Translations under genes and position numbers: made by a program
Notes under the pieces: model-generated
What the model was told of the DNA's origin: nothing
What the model saw: the letters and a program-made list of their open reading frames with translations, nothing else
Database searches by the model: none
Source of the DNA: Crenobacter caeni
GTDB lineage: Bacteria; Pseudomonadota; Gammaproteobacteria; Burkholderiales; Chromobacteriaceae
NCBI RefSeq assembly: GCF_010435965.1
Contig: NZ_JAAGAA010000002.1
Span: 62,001 to 126,000 of the forward strand
Reading direction: 5' to 3'
DNA: 64,000 bases
In this document: positions 18,208 to 24,888 of the stretch, one piece after another
How positions within the stretch are numbered: the stretch's first letter is position 1
Layout of the letters: every line of letters starts with the position of its first letter

Positions 18208-18431
18208 GCGGCGATCTCCTTGCTGGCCTGGCTGGATTGGTGCGCCTGCTCGAGCTGGTCGCTTGTCTCGTCGTCCATGTACACCAAGATGGTCGCCGCC
18301 GGGCTGGCTCTCCCTTTTTCCATAATCGAAATCTCGTTTATCCAGAATGGGGCTCCGGTCACTGCGCTGAGGTTTCTTTCAGTTTTCACGCGGACTTCCT
18401 GCCCGCCGAAAATTGTCATGCGGGATATCAT
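18204..18431 (-). CDS. Small phage protein (75 aa)
   Basis: The ATG at 18431 follows AAGGAG at seven bases and overlaps the preceding stop. The product has no recognised domain; its N-terminal half looks beta-rich and the C-terminus is Gln/Ser-rich and helical (SDQLEQAHQSSQASKEIAA). Position inside the tightly overlapping early operon supports it as a real gene. Confidence 0.55.
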   Translation of the reverse strand: MISRMTIFGGQEVRVKTERNLSAVTGAPFWINEISIMEKGRASPAATILVYMDDETSDQLEQAHQSSQASKEIAA

Positions 18432-18712
18432 GTCTGCTCTCCTTCGATAGCTTCGATGTCGATCAGCCCCGCATCCACCATCACCGCCGCAATCAGCAAC
18501 ATCGCCGCATCGTGGATAGCCGGGTAGGCGGCTTTCAGCAGTGCTGTTTGAGTCATGAGCGCCAGCAGCTGCGCTGCAACCTCTGCGGCTTCAGTGGGGG
18601 CGCCCTGGTGCGTATCCAGCTCAAGTTTCGCGACAGCGGTAGCCAGATCCTCCATCGCCGCCTGCTCTTGCTGGCTAAGCGATGCGCTTGTTTTGATCGC
18701 CTCGGCGTTCAT
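18428..18712 (-). CDS. Small helical phage protein (94 aa)
   Basis: The 94-residue protein is almost wholly helical and Ala/Leu/Met-rich (QEQAAMEDLATAVAKLEL, then MLLIAAVMVDAGLIDIEAI). No family is recognised. It overlaps the ParA-like gene stop by four bases at its start and the next small gene at its end, so the early genes here are translationally chained. Confidence 0.55.
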   Translation of the reverse strand: MNAEAIKTSASLSQQEQAAMEDLATAVAKLELDTHQGAPTEAAEVAAQLLALMTQTALLKAAYPAIHDAAMLLIAAVMVDAGLIDIEAIEGEQT

Positions 18713-19449
18713 GCAGCCTCCTTGCTGGCGCGCAGCGCGCAGCCGTCCAGCAAGCTGAACAGCTCGCCGCGCATGCGCGAGAGCCGGTGGCGGGTCATCG
18801 CGCTGTACTCCGGCTTGCTGGCCGCCTCGTCGAAGGTCAGGCCGTGCTCGCGCATCTGGGCCAGATCCTTACCGAAGGTGGCGCGGTCCCAATCCGGCAG
18901 CTCGACCATGCCGCGCAGGCGGCTGGCGTGGCGGGCGGCCAGCGCGCTGTCCCGGAAGTGCTTGCCATCGCGCGTCACCGCGCCGAAGTGCGGGTTGACC
19001 CATGCAACCGCGTCGGCGCCGGTCGAGGACAGCAGCGCGTTGAAGCCGTTGGCCGTGTCGTCCAGCGCGTCGCCGCCGATGATCGGCACATGCAGCACCA
19101 CGTCCACGCCGCTCGCCCCCAGCAGATCAAGCGCGCCGGATTGGGCGAGGTAGGCCATGAGCGGCACGAACACGCTGGCGCCGTTATCGATCACCGCGTC
19201 GCCGTCGTGCTCCAGCAGCCACTCGACCAGGTTGTCGAACTGTCGGCTGTCGATCTGGCGGCCGCTGTCGAGCAACTCAAGGCCGCGCACGCCCAGCGCC
19301 TTGGTGCGGCTGAAGGTGCGGTTGACCGGGTCGGTATCGACGCACAGCGGGGTGTCGCCCGAGGCAGCCAGGTACTGGGCGAGGGTGGCGGCGATCAGGC
19401 TCTTGCCGCAGCCGCCTTTGCCCTGCATCACGAAATGCGCGGTTTTCAT
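18709..19449 (-). CDS. ParA-superfamily ATPase, similar to conjugative-plasmid TraL
   Basis: The 246-residue protein starts MKTAHFVMQGKGGCGKSLIA, with a deviant Walker A KGGCGKS (residues 11-17). AAEYL-type and CVDTDP motifs follow, then a Walker B-like VIDNGAS. This is the layout of the ParA/MinD superfamily, most like TraL proteins of IncP-type plasmids. It follows directly after a TraK-like gene, the same order as traK-traL in those plasmids. Such ATPases move or position DNA; a role in partition of a non-integrated phage form is possible. ATG at 19449 follows AAGGAG. TraL itself has no settled function. Confidence 0.75.
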   Translation of the reverse strand: MKTAHFVMQGKGGCGKSLIAATLAQYLAASGDTPLCVDTDPVNRTFSRTKALGVRGLELLDSGRQIDSRQFDNLVEWLLEHDGDAVIDNGASVFVPLMAYLAQSGALDLLGASGVDVVLHVPIIGGDALDDTANGFNALLSSTGADAVAWVNPHFGAVTRDGKHFRDSALAARHASRLRGMVELPDWDRATFGKDLAQMREHGLTFDEAASKPEYSAMTRHRLSRMRGELFSLLDGCALRASKEAA

Positions 19450-19468
19450 CTTGTTGTGCTCCTTGTGT

Positions 19469-19885
19469 TCACCAGGTGGTGGGTTGGTCTCGGTAGGTCG
19501 GCCAGTTGAAGCCGGCGCCGGTATTTCCATCATTCGACCGCGTACCAAGATCAAGCGGGCGGTGCCCGACGGGCGCGGGATCGGATGTGGCGGCCGGTGT
19601 GCGCGGCGCCTTGGGCGCTTGTGTTTCATGGGTGGGCTCCTTGCCTGCCTGTTTCTTCAGCCGCTTGCGCTCGCGGTACAGCGCGTTGCGCAGCTCATCC
19701 AGCGTCATGACGAGCCCGCTCTGGGCGAGCGTCTCGACCAGCGCGGCCTGGCTGACGCCGCGGCCGAGTGCCGCCTCGATGTCCGGGTAGATCGCCCGGA
19801 ACCGCTCGGCTTTCGTCTCGGTGCGGGCTGCCGGCAGCGCCTTTACCCTGCCTGCCGCCTGCGTTGCCCATGCTTGTTTGCTCAT
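19469..19885 (-). CDS. TraK-like DNA-binding protein
   Basis: The 138-residue protein has a helical segment RFRAIYPDIEAALGRGVSQA followed by ETLAQSGLVMTLDELRNALYRERKR (about residues 28-75). This resembles the conserved core of IncP TraK/MobC-like small DNA-binding proteins, in which a ribbon or helix binds repeats. The C-terminal half is Pro/Thr-rich and likely disordered. Its start codon sits inside the 11-bp repeat array at 19879-19933, suggesting that it binds those repeats and controls itself. The family assignment is by pattern only. Confidence 0.55.
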   Translation of the reverse strand: MSKQAWATQAAGRVKALPAARTETKAERFRAIYPDIEAALGRGVSQAALVETLAQSGLVMTLDELRNALYRERKRLKKQAGKEPTHETQAPKAPRTPAATSDPAPVGHRPLDLGTRSNDGNTGAGFNWPTYRDQPTTW

Positions 19886-19933
19886 AACCTGCTCATGTGT
19901 TGCTCATGCGCTGCTCATGGCTTGCTCATGAGC
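19879..19933 (-). repeat. Five tandem 11-bp repeats (TGCTCATG core) at the TraK-like start
   Basis: TGCTCATG starts at 19890, 19901, 19912 and 19923, and a 7/8 copy (TGCTCATA) at 19879, all exactly 11 bases apart. Three variable bases separate the cores. The first copy covers the start codon of the TraK-like gene. One core per helical turn is typical of operators, centromere-like parS clusters or iterons. Confidence 0.75.
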
Positions 19934-19947
19934 ACGACGCGCCAGCG

Positions 19948-20076
19948 TTAGCGGGTGACCTTGACCGCGACGAACACCGCTTGGCCGTTGCGGAAAAACG
20001 GGCACTTGATGATCCAGCCGGTCTTGCGCAGCTCGCGGGCTGCCTCGTCGTTGAGGTCCAAAAGCTCCATTGCCAT
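19948..20076 (-). CDS. Tiny phage ORF (42 aa)
   Basis: ATG at 20076 is preceded by AGGAG seven bases upstream. The product begins MAMELLDLNDEAARELRKTG and ends AVFVAVKVTR, a short helix-strand pattern. It lies between the DUF2303 gene and the 11-bp repeat array. Function unknown. Confidence 0.5.
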   Translation of the reverse strand: MAMELLDLNDEAARELRKTGWIIKCPFFRNGQAVFVAVKVTR

Positions 20077-20109
20077 GATGTTTCTCCTGTTGGTTCGCTG
20101 GCCTACTGG

Positions 20110-20159
20110 CAAGCCGCCTGATGCAAGCGGCTTGGCGGTAGGGCCCGGCCAAGCCGGGC
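20110..20159 (-). other. Two hairpins after the DUF2303 gene
   Basis: CAAGCCGC/GCGGCTTG (20110-20134) and GCCCGGC/GCCGGGC (20143-20159, three-base loop) lie between the DUF2303 stop and the 42-residue ORF. On the minus strand no T-run follows either. They may process or attenuate the early transcript. On the plus strand the second is followed by ATTTTG, a weak terminator that would face the other way. Confidence 0.3.
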
Positions 20160-20176
20160 ATTTTGTTAACGGTGGA

Positions 20177-21019
20177 TCAGCACGCCGAGCCGAACAGCAC
20201 CGGCACGCCGGCTTTTTCCTGCACCTGAGCCAGCAGCTCGCGCGCAGCGTCTTCGAGCGCCTTGTCCGGGCGCTGCAGCTCGTACCAGAAAGTCAGCACG
20301 CCTTCGTTGGAGATGCGGTAGCGCAGCTTGGCGTCCAGCTGGTAGGCGCTGCCGTTGAAGAACGGGGAGATTCCGACGGCAAATGCTTCAAAGGCGTCGA
20401 GCTTGCCCTTGGTCGAGTCGGCGCCTTCCTCGACGTACTCGAATTGCACTTGTCCGTTCTGCAGGCGCGAGCTGCTGCGGAAGCGAACCTTCTTGGTTTC
20501 TTCAAGGTTCAGGGCGAACTCGAGCAGCTGAGCGGGTTGCGGATAGCGCGAGCCTTCCGGCGAAACGATCTCGGGCATGTGGTACTCGAGGAATTCGCCG
20601 AACTCCTGCTGGTTGAACTTGTTGCGGTTCTTGCTGAGCCATGCCTTCCACTCGGGCGTCTGCCGCGGCGCGAAGACTGCGCGGTGATCGCGCCAGGCGG
20701 CGTAGTTGATGTCCGCGTCCGCGCCGGGCTGGTGCTCGTTCAGGACGGCCACGAACTTGACGTGGCCGGATTCGAAATCAGCGTCCACATAAATCCGCGA
20801 TTCGGCGGCTTTGTGGTCGTTGACGTAGCGGATGAAGCTGTCCGCATCGTGCAGCGAAATGGTGCCGGTCTTGCGTGCGGGTTGAGGTAGCAACTCGTCG
20901 AGCTGTTCGAGCGTATAGCCCTCCGGGACGACCTTGATCGGGGTGTTCCCGACGGTGAAGGTCGGCTGGTTGGAGGCGATGGCGGCGAGCAGGGCGCCGA
21001 CAATGTTCGGTTGGTCCAT
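20177..21019 (-). CDS. DUF2303 (YfdQ) family phage protein
   Basis: The 280-residue protein matches the DUF2303/YfdQ family of early phage proteins: PTFTVGNTPIKVVPEGYTLE, then DSFIRYVNDHKAAESRIYVD, AAWRDHRAVFAPRQTPEWKAW and FGEFLEYHMPEIVSPEG. Members are common in lambdoid and SfV-like early regions next to recombination genes; their biochemical role is not known. It follows the 114-residue gene at short spacing, as second gene of the leftward early operon. Confidence 0.8.
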   Translation of the reverse strand: MDQPNIVGALLAAIASNQPTFTVGNTPIKVVPEGYTLEQLDELLPQPARKTGTISLHDADSFIRYVNDHKAAESRIYVDADFESGHVKFVAVLNEHQPGADADINYAAWRDHRAVFAPRQTPEWKAWLSKNRNKFNQQEFGEFLEYHMPEIVSPEGSRYPQPAQLLEFALNLEETKKVRFRSSSRLQNGQVQFEYVEEGADSTKGKLDAFEAFAVGISPFFNGSAYQLDAKLRYRISNEGVLTFWYELQRPDKALEDAARELLAQVQEKAGVPVLFGSAC

Positions 21020-21036
21020 GGGGTGCTTTCAGTGGG

Positions 21037-21381
21037 TCAGGAGACTTTTTTCAGGGGAGCGCTTTCGCCTTGCGGGGCGTTCGGCACGGTCTTGAACTCG
21101 ATGGTTTTCTGGCGCGGGTCGGACAGCTGAAGCGAACCCTCCGGCGTGCCGAACATGATGGTTTCGCCGCGCGGCAGCTCGGGCTTCTTGATGGTCATCT
21201 TGTCGCTGACAACCATGGTGCCGGTGCCTTTGGAGGCCGGCTTGACCGTCAGTTCAATGGTCAGCTTGCCGGGCTTGCCGGTCTCGTCGACCAGCTTGAC
21301 CAGCTCGGCCATCGCGGTGGTGGCGTCTTCGATCAGTTCGCCGTGGCGGACGTCGCGCAGTACGTCGGAGATCAGTCTCAT
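21037..21381 (-). CDS. First gene of leftward early operon (114 aa)
   Basis: The 114-residue protein begins MRLISDVLRDVRHGELIEDAT. It has a central beta-rich part (GKLTIELTVKPASKGTGTMVVSDK), often seen next to DUF2303 genes in phages. AAGGAAG lies seven bases before the ATG. I know of no function. It lies directly downstream of the putative left operator with TAATAGCGC. Confidence 0.6.
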   Translation of the reverse strand: MRLISDVLRDVRHGELIEDATTAMAELVKLVDETGKPGKLTIELTVKPASKGTGTMVVSDKMTIKKPELPRGETIMFGTPEGSLQLSDPRQKTIEFKTVPNAPQGESAPLKKVS

Positions 21382-21448
21382 GGCTACTTCCTTGTGTGGG
21401 TGTCTTGGGTTTCGCTGCCCGCGGCCAGTTGCGTTGGGTTGAGGTAAT

Positions 21449-21470
21449 GCTAGTATTAATAGCGCGAATA
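21449..21470. promoter_or_regulatory. Putative left operator (OL) for the phage repressor
   Basis: GCTAGTATT (21449-21457) runs into TAATAGCGC (21457-21465) and CGAATA. GCTAGTATT recurs at 22802-22810, and TAATAGCG recurs at 22733-22740 and, inverted, at 22786-22793, in the cI-cro intergenic region. Shared motifs upstream of the leftward early operon and at the cI/cro switch are what an OL/OR pair looks like. Confidence 0.5.
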
Positions 21471-21492
21471 GTAAATAGCATTTTTATTTTCG

Positions 21493-21515
21493 TGTCAGAT
21501 TATGGCAACCTGACA
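21493..21515. promoter_or_regulatory. Inverted repeat upstream of the XRE regulator
   Basis: TGTCAG at 21493-21498 and CTGACA at 21510-21515 form a perfect inverted repeat with 11 bases between. It lies about 60 bases before the XRE gene start and between two divergent transcripts. It could be the binding site of that regulator, but this is only inferred. Confidence 0.35.
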
Positions 21516-21574
21516 ACCGCAACTTGCCGCTTTGCAAATTGAAACTTTCGAAGGGTTCACGCACGGTGCGATCG

Positions 21575-21895
21575 ATGCCAGAAACCGACTTTTCCAACCG
21601 CCTGCAACGGCTGATGCGGCAGCGAAGCCTCAGCCGCGGCGCCGTTGCGCGCACGGTTGGCGTCAGCCGCACGGCCGTGGCTGGGTGGTTGGTCGGGGTG
21701 CGCCCTCGGCAAGCGCACGCGCTGGCGTTGGCGCGGCTGTTCAACGTGCACGTGGACTGGCTAATGACAGGCGGGGTGTACCGGCAGGGTGAATATCCTG
21801 CGCAGGTCGGTTCGCTGTGCGACCGGATCAGGCAGCTGCCGCCGGCGCGGCTGGCGCTGCTCGAGCGCCTGGTGGACGACTGGCTGGAGCCGTGA
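21575..21895 (+). CDS. XRE-family HTH regulator
   Basis: The 106-residue protein has an XRE helix-turn-helix at about residues 8-62 (RLQRLMRQRSLSRGAVARTV then GVSRTAVAGWLVG) and ends its domain with LFNVHVDWLMTGG, as in phage CI/Cro-type repressors. No protease domain is present. It is the second repressor-like gene in this immunity region, convergent with the S24 repressor and divergent from the early operon, so it may tune pL rather than hold lysogeny. ATG at 21575 has no strong ribosome site. Confidence 0.75.
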   Translation: MPETDFSNRLQRLMRQRSLSRGAVARTVGVSRTAVAGWLVGVRPRQAHALALARLFNVHVDWLMTGGVYRQGEYPAQVGSLCDRIRQLPPARLALLERLVDDWLEP

Positions 21896-21943
21896 GGGCG
21901 TAAAAAAGCCCGCCGGGCGGCGGGCGGGTGGGGCGCTTGATGG

Positions 21944-22702
21944 TCAGTCGAACGTCTTGGTGAACTGCCGGACCACGCCGATGATGTCGGTGTCTTCGTC
22001 CAGGGTCAGGATCGGGTAGCGCGGGTTGACCGGCTTGAGGTAGGCGATACCGCCATCCATGGTTAGCTGCTTGAGCGTGGCGGCGTTGTCAGAGCGCCGC
22101 TTGGCGACCACGTACTTGCCGGGGAGCGGGTCTGCGCCGTCGGCAACGGCGTCGACGATGATCACGCCGCCCTCGGTAAATACCGGCTCCATGCTGTCGC
22201 CCTGTACCACCAGGGCGAATGTCCCGCGGCGCACCGGCACAGTGACGTCTACCCAGTCTTCCGCCATGCCCGGTTCGAAATTGTCGATCGCTTCCATCCA
22301 GTTTCCTGCTCTTACCCAAGATATGACAGGAACTTTACCACGGATGGCGGGACCCTCTTTTACGTTGGCGTAAGAGTCCGATACCAGCTGGCGGATCTGC
22401 GCGTGCTGCTGGCCGATACGGGCGGCCAGCGTCGGGCTGATCTCTTCCGGGCGCACGCCCAGCGCGCGGCACCACGACAGTACGGTGCGCTCGTTCAGCG
22501 GGATGCGCCCGTTCAGGATCTGCCACACCACCGCCTGCGCGCCGATCTTGTACTCGGCGCCGAGCTTTTCCTGGCTCCAGCCGGCGCCGGCCTCGCTTTT
22601 CTTCCACGTCTCGTACAGCGCCTTCAGCCGCGCCGCGTCTTCAACCTGCCACGGCGCGAGCTTGGTGTGTCGGGTCCGCTTCTCCTTGTCCTTGTCGTTC
22701 AT
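21944..22702 (-). CDS. CI-like repressor with LexA/S24 autoprotease domain
   Basis: The 252-residue protein has an N-terminal HTH region (about residues 40-90, WSQEKLGAEYKIGAQAVVWQ) and a C-terminal S24 peptidase. Visible features are a likely Ala-Gly cleavage site at 132-133 (WVRAGNW), the nucleophile S170 in GDSMEPVFTEG and the general base Lys, probably K211 in ATLKQL. This is the expected lysogeny repressor, cleaved with RecA after DNA damage. GGGGG precedes ATG 22702. It is divergent from the cro-like gene across the operator region. Confidence 0.88.
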   Translation of the reverse strand: MNDKDKEKRTRHTKLAPWQVEDAARLKALYETWKKSEAGAGWSQEKLGAEYKIGAQAVVWQILNGRIPLNERTVLSWCRALGVRPEEISPTLAARIGQQHAQIRQLVSDSYANVKEGPAIRGKVPVISWVRAGNWMEAIDNFEPGMAEDWVDVTVPVRRGTFALVVQGDSMEPVFTEGGVIIVDAVADGADPLPGKYVVAKRRSDNAATLKQLTMDGGIAYLKPVNPRYPILTLDEDTDIIGVVRQFTKTFD

Positions 22703-22732
22703 CTGCACCCCCTGCATGTTGTGTTTGCATCT

Positions 22733-22815
22733 TAATAGCGGCCACTTTACTGATTGGCAACTAGCTAAGTTGTTGTGTCCTTGTGCGCTATTACTAATCG
22801 CGCTAGTATTCGCGC
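22733..22815. promoter_or_regulatory. cI-cro operator region (OR-like)
   Basis: TAATAGCG (22733-22740) and its inverse CGCTATTA (22786-22793) face each other. A related TAATCGCG (22795-22802) and GCTAGTATTCGCGC (22802-22815) run up to the cro start. The same motifs recur at 21449-21465. Both divergent promoters must lie in this roughly 110-base gap. Confidence 0.5.
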
Positions 22816-23055
22816 ATGCACAAAACCCTCGACCAATACCTGGCCGATACCGGCACCACGCCCACCGAGTTCGCTCGACGGGTCGGCTGCACGCAAGGAA
22901 CGATCTGGCAAATCCTGAACACCGGATTCAAGCCTGGGGTGTTCCTGTGCCTGCGTATCGAGCGTGCCACCGGCGGTGCGGTGCGCGGCGAAGGCCTGAA
23001 CCCGACGCTCGACTGGCCCTTGCTACGCGCCGCGGCGGTGGCCGAGGCAGCCTGA
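22816..23055 (+). CDS. Cro-like helix-turn-helix protein
   Basis: The 79-residue protein has a YdaS/Cro-type HTH: LDQYLADTGTTPTEFARRVG then TQGTIWQILNTG, and CLRIERATGG. It is the first rightward gene, divergent from the CI-like repressor, where Cro lies in lambdoid phages. It would repress early promoters and favour lytic growth. The ATG lies immediately next to the operator motifs. Confidence 0.8.
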   Translation: MHKTLDQYLADTGTTPTEFARRVGCTQGTIWQILNTGFKPGVFLCLRIERATGGAVRGEGLNPTLDWPLLRAAAVAEAA

Positions 23056-23095
23056 TTTCCCCCGTGCCCGCTTTCCAGACCCCGGCGGGTGCTTT

Positions 23096-23118
23096 CGGTG
23101 GTTTGCCCACCGTTTTTT
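23096..23118 (+). terminator. Terminator between cro-like and CII-like genes
   Basis: CGGTGG and CCACCG form a six-base stem with a five-base loop, followed by six T (23113-23118). It occupies the position of lambda tR1, so rightward early transcription may be attenuated here. Confidence 0.75.
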
Positions 23119-23167
23119 AAACCTTACGTGGCGTGACGCCGAAAAAAAACGTTTTCAGGAGAGCTGT

Positions 23168-23626
23168 ATGAACGTCATTGATGCGGCGCACGGCACGGTG
23201 CACGACTACCCCGGCGGCGCGGCCGCGCTGGCAGCACGGTTCATCACCCGCGCGGGCGGCTCGATGTCGCCGGCCGTCCTCAATAGCAAGGTCGACCCGG
23301 GCAAAGACACCCATCACCTCACGCTGGCCGAGGCGGACAAGCTGATGGCCTTCACCGCCGACTATCGCGTGCTGCACGCGCTGGCCGCCAATCACGGCCA
23401 TGTGGCGGTGCGCACCGGCAGCGAAACGCCGGCCTGCGACATGGCCATCCTCGAAATCATCGCGCGGGCCTGGGCCAGCAATGGCGACGTAGGTGCGGCC
23501 GTCAACGACGCGCTGTCCGACGGGCGCATCGAGCGGCACGAGGTCGAGCGGGTACGCCGCGCGATCTATCCGGTGCAGATGGCGCTGCAGCAGCTGGTGA
23601 TGCGGCTGGAGGAGATGGCCGAATGA
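23168..23626 (+). CDS. Phage regulatory CII-family protein
   Basis: The 152-residue protein matches the phage_CII (PF06892) group: MNVIDAAHGTVHDYPGGAAALA, then MSPAVLNSKVDPGKDTHHLTLAEADKLMAFT. Here a HTH region is followed by a helical C-terminus. In P2-like and lambdoid phages this group helps decide lysogeny. AGGAG lies seven bases before the ATG. It is coupled to the next gene by an ATGA overlap. Confidence 0.82.
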   Translation: MNVIDAAHGTVHDYPGGAAALAARFITRAGGSMSPAVLNSKVDPGKDTHHLTLAEADKLMAFTADYRVLHALAANHGHVAVRTGSETPACDMAILEIIARAWASNGDVGAAVNDALSDGRIERHEVERVRRAIYPVQMALQQLVMRLEEMAE

Positions 23627-24006
23627 GCCGCGCCGTCCGCCGCGCGCGCCCCGTCGACGCGCAAAAGTACGACGAGCACCCGCCGGAGGCCGCAGTGACT
23701 TTGCCGCAAGACGTGCAGGGCTGCCTCGCGCTATGGGCCGAGGCGATGCGCCTGGCGGTGGAAGACGCGGTGCGCTACCTGAAGGGCCGCAACCGCCTTG
23801 AAGCGGGCGCGGCGGGCGATGCGTACCGCTCGCTGTGCTGGCTGTTCGAAGACGGCACCGATGTCGGCTCGGTGCGCTGGATCTGCGTGTTGTTTGACCT
23901 CGACGTCGAGCGGGTGCGCAGCAAGCTGCTTGAGCGCGCCGGCGCCAGCCGCGCGCGGGTGTACGGGCTGCTCGGGATCGACGATGCAGAACGGCGCGCT
24001 GCGTAG
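23623..24006 (+). CDS. Hypothetical phage protein (127 aa)
   Basis: The 127-residue protein is basic at its N-terminus and helical after residue 30 (CLALWAEAMRLAVEDAVRYLKG, then CVLFDLDVERVRSKLLERAG), with a C-terminal pattern that could be a HTH (FDLDVERVRSKLLE). Such proteins are common between cII and primase genes of betaproteobacterial phages; the function is unknown. Confidence 0.6.
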   Translation: MSRAVRRARPVDAQKYDEHPPEAAVTLPQDVQGCLALWAEAMRLAVEDAVRYLKGRNRLEAGAAGDAYRSLCWLFEDGTDVGSVRWICVLFDLDVERVRSKLLERAGASRARVYGLLGIDDAERRAA

Positions 24007-24136
24007 CCGCTACGACTGGCGCGCGCTGTGCCGCCGGGTGCGGCTGATGCGCGTGGCGCCCAACAAGCGGGCGGAAGGGCGGGCCATCCTCGCCGAAATC
24101 CGCCGGATGATCGATGCCGCAGGGCAGGGGAAGTGA
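23984..24136 (+). CDS. Small basic phage protein (50 aa)
   Basis: The 50-residue frame begins MQNGALRSRYDWRALCRRVR and is strongly basic. It overlaps the end of the preceding gene by 23 bases and ends one base before the next start. No strong ribosome site is seen, so coupling is assumed. Function unknown. Confidence 0.5.
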   Translation: MQNGALRSRYDWRALCRRVRLMRVAPNKRAEGRAILAEIRRMIDAAGQGK

Positions 24137-24137
24137 G

Positions 24138-24326
24138 ATGGCAGGCGAGACGCGCAGTTACCGCGACCCGGTGTTCGAAGAAGTGGCCGCGCGCGAAGCG
24201 CGGGCCCAGCGCAAGGCGGCGCAAGCCCGGCAGGCCGAGGCGCTTGCCGAGCGGCGCAGCCACACCGAGCGCTGGATCAAGCGGCTGAAAATCCGCGCGC
24301 TGATCGCCGGTCGCCGCCTGCCGTGA
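24138..24326 (+). CDS. Small charged helical phage protein (62 aa)
   Basis: ATG at 24138 follows AGGGG. The product is one long charged helix (EEVAAREARAQRKAAQARQA and on to RWIKRLK), possibly a coiled coil. It overlaps the next gene (GTGA). No family is recognised. Confidence 0.5.
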   Translation: MAGETRSYRDPVFEEVAAREARAQRKAAQARQAEALAERRSHTERWIKRLKIRALIAGRRLP

Positions 24327-24562
24327 CCGCGCCCTGGCGCACCGACGGCCTCGCCGGGCAGGTGATCGACGGGCCGTGCTGTTACCTCGCGCACTGGGAT
24401 CTGTCGTTTTGGCAGACCGTGCGGCGCATCGCCGCCATGCCTCAGCTTGCCGCGCGGCGTGCCGCGCTGGCCGAGATCGAAGCGACACAAGGAAAAGCCG
24501 CCCGCGCACGCATGGAGCGTGCGCTGAAGGCGAGCTGGAAGGAAGCAAGGAAAACATCATGA
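24323..24562 (+). CDS. Small phage protein (79 aa)
   Basis: The gene uses GTG at 24323 overlapping the preceding stop. The 79-residue product has an N-terminal part with GQVIDGPCCYLAHWDLSFW and a basic helical C-terminus. It is coupled by ATGA to the following Ash-like frame. Function unknown. Confidence 0.5.
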   Translation: MTAPWRTDGLAGQVIDGPCCYLAHWDLSFWQTVRRIAAMPQLAARRAALAEIEATQGKAARARMERALKASWKEARKTS

Positions 24563-24888
24563 CCCTATCCGCGCTGACCCATCGCGCCGGCGGTGCTGGT
24601 CGCCACCGGCGGCAGTTGACGCCGCCAAACTGCACGGGCTATGCTCCCCCTGTCGCGTTCAATAGCGCGATACGGGTTTGGAAGCCTGTGTATGTTGGCG
24701 GACACGCCGCGCTTCGCGGTTTTTTTGTGTCCGTGCATGGCTGCACCCTCAATGGGGCGGGCCGTGCGGGGGGTGCGCAAGCGCCCGCCGGTGCCAACTA
24801 CCGGTCTTCCAACCCGCACGGTTCCGTCCCACCCGTTTGGAAGCGGGTGGCGGAAACACAAAACCGCTTAGTTGGAGTTCAGCCATGA
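24559..24888 (+). CDS. Ash-like frame overlapping the C4-type RNA
   Basis: From ATG 24559 (overlapping the previous stop) a 109-residue frame runs to TGA at 24886-24888, overlapping the antirepressor start. The composition, with GYAPPVAFNSAIRVWKPVY and ANYRSSNPHGSVPPVWK, resembles phage Ash proteins (P4 ash). These lie over C4-type antisense RNA regions, so their coding status is uncertain. It may serve only as a translated leader coupled to the antirepressor, as icd is to ant in P1. Confidence 0.4.
   Translation: MTLSALTHRAGGAGRHRRQLTPPNCTGYAPPVAFNSAIRVWKPVYVGGHAALRGFFVSVHGCTLNGAGRAGGAQAPAGANYRSSNPHGSVPPVWKRVAETQNRLVGVQP
24664..24884 (+). ncRNA. Candidate C4-type antisense RNA region
   Basis: The region directly upstream of a BRO-N antirepressor has GTTTGGAAGC at 24676-24685 and again at 24835-24844, with the near-complement CTTCCAACCC between them at 24806-24815. 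There is also a strong hairpin-rich GC segment. In phages P1, P7 and P4, C4 RNA carries short a'/b' segments that pair with target sequences in the same transcript and block expression of ant. The layout here is the same in outline. Exact ends cannot be set. Confidence 0.45.

Noticed and set aside
19879-19933. Possible CRISPR array because of evenly spaced repeats
   Set aside because: Cores are 8 bp with 3-bp spacers, far too small, and no cas genes are near. An operator or centromere-like array fits better.
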